This document shows positions 60,823-64,000 of a DNA stretch of 64,000 nucleotides, in pieces. Positions within the stretch are counted from its first letter, which is position 1. Every line of letters begins with the position of its first letter. Origin of the DNA: Pseudomonas anuradhapurensis (GTDB lineage: Bacteria; Pseudomonadota; Gammaproteobacteria; Pseudomonadales; Pseudomonadaceae); assembly GCF_014269225.2 (NCBI RefSeq), contig NZ_CP077097.1:4971001-5035000 (forward strand). The letters run 5' to 3'. A program made the position numbers and the translations under genes. The notes under the pieces were generated by a model. It was not told the origin of the DNA. It did no database searches and saw only the letters and a list, made by a program, of their open reading frames with translations.

Positions 60823-62091
60823 TCAACGACTCACAGCAATCGCCTGGTCACTCATGATACGCGGAGTCAGGAAGACCAGCAGCTCGGATTTTTTCTCTTG
60901 TAATGCATCGCGTCGAAACAGCCGCCCAACATACGGCAGATCGCCGAAAAATGGCACCTTGTCGACCACATTGTTTTGCGAAGTCGAGTACACGCCACCG
61001 ATCACGATCGTTTCGCCGTCCGTGACGCGCACCTTGGCATTGACCTCGTTCTTGCGAATCGGCGGCACGTCGTTCAAGGCATTGACGTAATCCGGCTCGT
61101 CCTTGGTCACCCTGACGGTCATGATCACCTTGTTGTCTGGGGTGATCTGCGGGGTCACCTCCAGCGACAGCGAGGCTTCGCGGAACGCTACCGAGGTGGC
61201 GCCGCTCTTGCTGGTTTCCTGGTAAGGCACCTCGGTGCCCTTGAGGATCCTGGCCGTTTCCTTGTCGGCGGTAACCACCTTGGGCTGCGAGATGATCTCG
61301 CCGTTGCCGCTCTTTTCCATGGCGCTGAGTTCAAGGTCGAGCAGCACGCCCCCACGCAGCAGGCCCAGGCCGATGCTGCTGCCGGCACGCTCCAGGCCAA
61401 GGTCGACGAACAGGTCCTTGCCCGGCTGCGGCTCCTCCAGGTACAGCGGCCCACCCCAGCGCACCCCCAGGCTCTTCTGGTAATCGACGTTGGCCTCGAC
61501 GATACGCGCCTCGATCACCACCTGACGCACCGGCACGTCCAGCTGCGCCACCAGCTGCCGCAACTCGGCAAGACGCTCGGCAGGCTGGTGCAGCACCAGC
61601 GTGTTGGTGCGCTCATCGACACTCAGGCTGCCCCGCCCGGCAAGGATGCCATCATCCGCCAGGCTTGCCATGAGCAACTCCGCCAGTTCGGCAGCCTTGG
61701 CATGGTGGATGGGCAGCAACTCGCGGCGCAGCGGTTGCAACTGCGCCTCCAGCGCCTGCCCCACCCGGGTATCGAACGACTGCGTGGCCAGCTCGGTGGC
61801 AGGCGCCACCAGGAGCACATTGCCTTCCTGGCGCCGGGCCAGGCCCTTGCTGCGCAGTACCAGGTCAAGCGCCTGGTCCCACGGCACATCCTGCAAGCGC
61901 AAGGTGACGTTGCCCTGTACGGCATCGCTGGCGACCAGGTTCACGCCGGCATAATCTGCCAACACCTGCAACACGGCGCGCACCTCCACATCCTGGAAAT
62001 TCAGCGACAGCGGTTCACCCTGATACGGCGTTGCCGACGCCAGTGGAATCGACAGCAGGGCTGCCAGCACCAACTTCATCAATCGTTTCAT
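60823..62091 (-). CDS. pilQ: Type IV pilus secretin PilQ, short form
   Basis: 422 residues against about 700 in P. aeruginosa. Signal peptide ([17 protein letters not shown]), then one STN/secretin N1-type domain ([28 protein letters not shown]), a second N domain, and the complete secretin barrel with [25 protein letters not shown] near the C-terminus. The AMIN peptidoglycan-binding repeats of larger PilQ proteins are missing. It forms the outer-membrane pore for pili. Its first 77 bp overlap the preceding pilO-pilP gene in another frame. Confidence 0.92.
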   Translation of the reverse strand: MKRLMKLVLAALLSIPLASATPYQGEPLSLNFQDVEVRAVLQVLADYAGVNLVASDAVQGNVTLRLQDVPWDQALDLVLRSKGLARRQEGNVLLVAPATELATQSFDTRVGQALEAQLQPLRRELLPIHHAKAAELAELLMASLADDGILAGRGSLSVDERTNTLVLHQPAERLAELRQLVAQLDVPVRQVVIEARIVEANVDYQKSLGVRWGGPLYLEEPQPGKDLFVDLGLERAGSSIGLGLLRGGVLLDLELSAMEKSGNGEIISQPKVVTADKETARILKGTEVPYQETSKSGATSVAFREASLSLEVTPQITPDNKVIMTVRVTKDEPDYVNALNDVPPIRKNEVNAKVRVTDGETIVIGGVYSTSQNNVVDKVPFFGDLPYVGRLFRRDALQEKKSELLVFLTPRIMSDQAIAVSR

Positions 62092-63031
62092 CCTGGTCCG
62101 GGGCCTCCTTGCCCAGGCGGGTTGCGAGAGTCAGGAGCGCCGTGCGTTCGTGCCAGCTTCCTGCCATGAACACCCGCTCACGTATTTCGACCTGACGCTG
62201 GTCGATTTGCGTCACTACCCCCTGGTCACGCCCCAGCCGATCGCCCGGGCGCACCCGATAGAGCCTGCCAGCCACCCTCAGCAGTGCTTCGTGCGCAGCT
62301 CCGCGCGACAGGCTGCCGACCATTTCCACCTGCGCCAGCGGCACGCTGCCCAGCCCGGCGCTCGGTAGCTGCGACGCCCCGGAGGCAAACGGATCGATTG
62401 CCGGCACTACCGTCGCGGCCCTGGCCGGCATCTGCGCCAGCACAGCAGGTGCCGTTGTGGGCGCCAGCGCCTGATAGGTATCAAGCCGCAACTGCAGGCG
62501 CAGCAGGCCAGGCTGGCCATCGGCCGCCGCGAGCCGCAGAACACCGCGGCGCAACACGCGCGCTTGGCCGAACCAGTCGTCCAGCCACTGGCGCAAGGCT
62601 GCGTAGCGCCCCACCATCTGTAGCTCCAGCGGTACCTTGCGAAAGCCAGCCTGTTGTTCCTCCTCATGTACAACGACCCGCTCGATGAGCAAGCCGTGCG
62701 CATGACCCAACGCTGCCAGGCGCTCGAGCAGATCACTCATGCCCTCGCCAGCCGCCAGTTGCCAGTGCGCCTCCTGCAAACGCCGTTCGGCAACCGCCAC
62801 GGAAGCCTGCAGCTGCTCCAGTTCGGCCAGGTGCGCGGCGCTGGCTGCCTGCTGTTCAGCGAGCGCGACGTGCCGGGCATTCTCCCGTGCCTGTTGTTGC
62901 AACACTGCCGGCAAACGAATCGCGCAGCCAAGGCCAAATACCGCCACTGCCACCAGCCCTGGCGCCAGCAGCCGAAAGCGGCGGGCGCGGCTGACCACCG
63001 CCAGCCAGGCCAGCACCTGCGCTGGCTTCAT
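62015..63031 (-). CDS. Fused PilO-PilP pilus alignment protein
   Basis: 338 residues. Residues 1-195 look like PilO: a short cytoplasmic start, membrane helix at about 20-45 (LLAPGLVAVAVFGLGCAIRL), coiled coil, ferredoxin-like part with LQMVGRYAALRQWLDDW. Residues about 205-310 look like PilP (DPFASGAS, VEMVGSLSRGAAHEALLRVAGRLYRVRPGDRLG). In P. aeruginosa these are separate proteins, PilP being a lipoprotein. The fusion puts the PilP domain on the PilO membrane anchor. The start overlaps the pilN stop by 4 bp, and the end runs 77 bp into pilQ. Confidence 0.8.
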   Translation of the reverse strand: MKPAQVLAWLAVVSRARRFRLLAPGLVAVAVFGLGCAIRLPAVLQQQARENARHVALAEQQAASAAHLAELEQLQASVAVAERRLQEAHWQLAAGEGMSDLLERLAALGHAHGLLIERVVVHEEEQQAGFRKVPLELQMVGRYAALRQWLDDWFGQARVLRRGVLRLAAADGQPGLLRLQLRLDTYQALAPTTAPAVLAQMPARAATVVPAIDPFASGASQLPSAGLGSVPLAQVEMVGSLSRGAAHEALLRVAGRLYRVRPGDRLGRDQGVVTQIDQRQVEIRERVFMAGSWHERTALLTLATRLGKEAPDQDETIDEVGAGSPAVDSTGVGNAVSG

Positions 63032-63564
63032 GACCAGAACGCCGAAACACAGGCGCTGAGCACAAACTCATCGCCGCCCGGCAGGCTCTCGATGCGCTTG
63101 AGCTCCAGCCCGAGCAATGCCCCCGAGCGGTCCAGGTCGCGCATGAATTGCGCGACCACGGCACCGGAGGTAGCCAACCCGGTCATTTGCAGGCGGCCGT
63201 CTTCAAGACTGAGATCAAGTAACTGGATACCTTGCGGCAACGCCCCTTCAAGGTCCGCGAACACGCCGGCCAACACATCCTGGTGGGCACGCAGGCTCTC
63301 CAGCGCCATCGCCCGGGCGAGTAGGGTTTCATTCAGCTCACGCACATCGGCCAACGGTTGCAGTTGCTCGCGTAGCGCTGCAAGGGCTGCCTGGCGCTGG
63401 TCGTGGGCCAACGCTTGCTGCTGCCCGCGCTGACGGGCCAGCTGGTCGACCAGCATCACTGCGCACATGGCCAGAACTGCGCCAGCGACCAATTGTCGGC
63501 GCAGAAGCCGGAGCGCAGCCTGGCGCTGCCGTTCCCGCCAGGGCAGCAGGTTCAGGCGCATCAT
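63028..63564 (-). CDS. pilN: Type IV pilus inner-membrane protein PilN
   Basis: 178 residues from ATG 63562-63564, which overlaps the pilM stop; a longer frame to 63768 lies inside pilM. The N-terminal MRLNLLPWRE motif is the PilM-binding peptide of PilN. A membrane helix (LVAGAVLAMCAVML), coiled coil and a small periplasmic alpha/beta domain follow (IQLLDLSLEDGRLQMTGLA). It links cytoplasmic PilM to PilO. Confidence 0.92.
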   Translation of the reverse strand: MMRLNLLPWRERQRQAALRLLRRQLVAGAVLAMCAVMLVDQLARQRGQQQALAHDQRQAALAALREQLQPLADVRELNETLLARAMALESLRAHQDVLAGVFADLEGALPQGIQLLDLSLEDGRLQMTGLATSGAVVAQFMRDLDRSGALLGLELKRIESLPGGDEFVLSACVSAFWS

Positions 63565-64000
63565 GACTGCACCCCACCGAGGGCCAGGGCGCAAGCCAGC
63601 AACATCGAGCCATCGACCTGCCCAAGGCCGGCCAAGCCAGGCAGAAGCCGGCAGGGCACGTGCAATCGGGCACTCAGGCTTTGCAGCCAGCCCGGGTCGA
63701 TGGGTGAGCTGCTGGCAACCCACAGGCATGCCGGCCGCGGCCCATCGGCAAGCAGCGCCTGCAGGCACCCGGGCAACTGCTCCTTCATGCCCGCCTCAGC
63801 CACTTGCAGATCCCGACGTTGCTGCAGTCGCCCCGGCTGCCAGTCATAAAGCGTTGTGCCATGCACATCGATACGCAGCAGTGCCGCCCCCTCAAGGCTG
63901 CCCTGTGGCAACAGCCGGCACAGGGCAATGCTGTCGACCTCCACAGCCTCCAGCTGCAACCCGGCTTCCTCGACCATGGCGTCAAGGGGCGCCATCGCGC
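63561..64000 (-). CDS. pilM: Type IV pilus protein PilM, C-terminal part
   Basis: The last 146 or so codons of an actin-like ATPase-fold protein, cut by the window edge (last complete codon ends at 63998). Visible are VEVDSIALCRLLP, LLRIDVHGTTLYDW and a C-terminal SMLLACALALGGV helix typical of PilM. It is a cytoplasmic partner of the PilN N-terminus. Identity depends partly on the pilN, pilO-pilP and pilQ genes that follow. Confidence 0.88.
   Translation of the reverse strand, partial: AMAPLDAMVEEAGLQLEAVEVDSIALCRLLPQGSLEGAALLRIDVHGTTLYDWQPGRLQQRRDLQVAEAGMKEQLPGCLQALLADGPRPACLWVASSSPIDPGWLQSLSARLHVPCRLLPGLAGLGQVDGSMLLACALALGGVQS

Overview
This window is chromosomal DNA of a Pseudomonas of the P. 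putida group. It is GC-rich with strong Shine-Dalgarno sites. It carries familiar Pseudomonas blocks: gpmI / envC-like / ctpA / polysaccharide deacetylase; betT / betI / betB / betA; and hemE, gltD-gltB, damX-aroB-aroK and pilMN(OP)Q on the minus strand. REP-type doublets of the P. putida kind lie between several genes.

Layout. 1-4010: end of gpmI, then cell-envelope genes (EnvC-like factor, C-terminal processing protease, deacetylase). 4089-10216: a frameshifted trypsin-like protease converging on a 1549-residue gene that resembles dermonecrotic-toxin (DUF6543-like) proteins. 10339-16758: choline uptake and oxidation to glycine betaine, with a perfect 20-bp BetI palindrome. 16804-38794: a roughly 22-kb accessory island holding a complete obafluorin-type (beta-lactone antibiotic) gene cluster. 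38903-49699: housekeeping and accessory genes (NhaP2, MscK, SelO, TrxC, orphan ParA, LysR/MFS pair, YgiW-like protein). 49815-64000: hemE, gltD, gltB, damX, aroB, aroK, pilQ, fused pilO/pilP, pilN and the 3' end of pilM.

The cluster reads as a complete pathway. LuxR and LuxI homologues with an 18-bp lux-type box provide quorum control. A DAHP synthase pushes carbon into the shikimate pathway. PabA- and PabB-type subunits plus a prephenate dehydrogenase/chorismate mutase fusion make p-aminophenylpyruvate. An AurF-type di-iron oxygenase makes the nitro group and a ThDP decarboxylase makes the arylacetaldehyde. An SHMT-fold L-threonine transaldolase turns that aldehyde into the beta-hydroxy amino acid. 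EntC-, EntB- and EntA-like enzymes make 2,3-dihydroxybenzoate and its aryl carrier protein. One NRPS (C-A-T-TE-MbtH-A) joins the halves and releases the beta-lactone through a Cys-nucleophile thioesterase. A second threonyl-tRNA synthetase gives self-protection; it has Ser and Met where E. coli ThrRS has Gly463 and Leu489. One gene of the operon (33311-34033) has no function I can recognise.

The product assignment rests on recognising families and residues by eye; no database search was possible. Obafluorin and its cluster are known from P. fluorescens. What looks new here is its setting in a P. putida-type bet/nhaP2 locus, the apparently deregulated DAHP synthase, the Ser/Met pair in the immunity synthetase, and the unknown gene.
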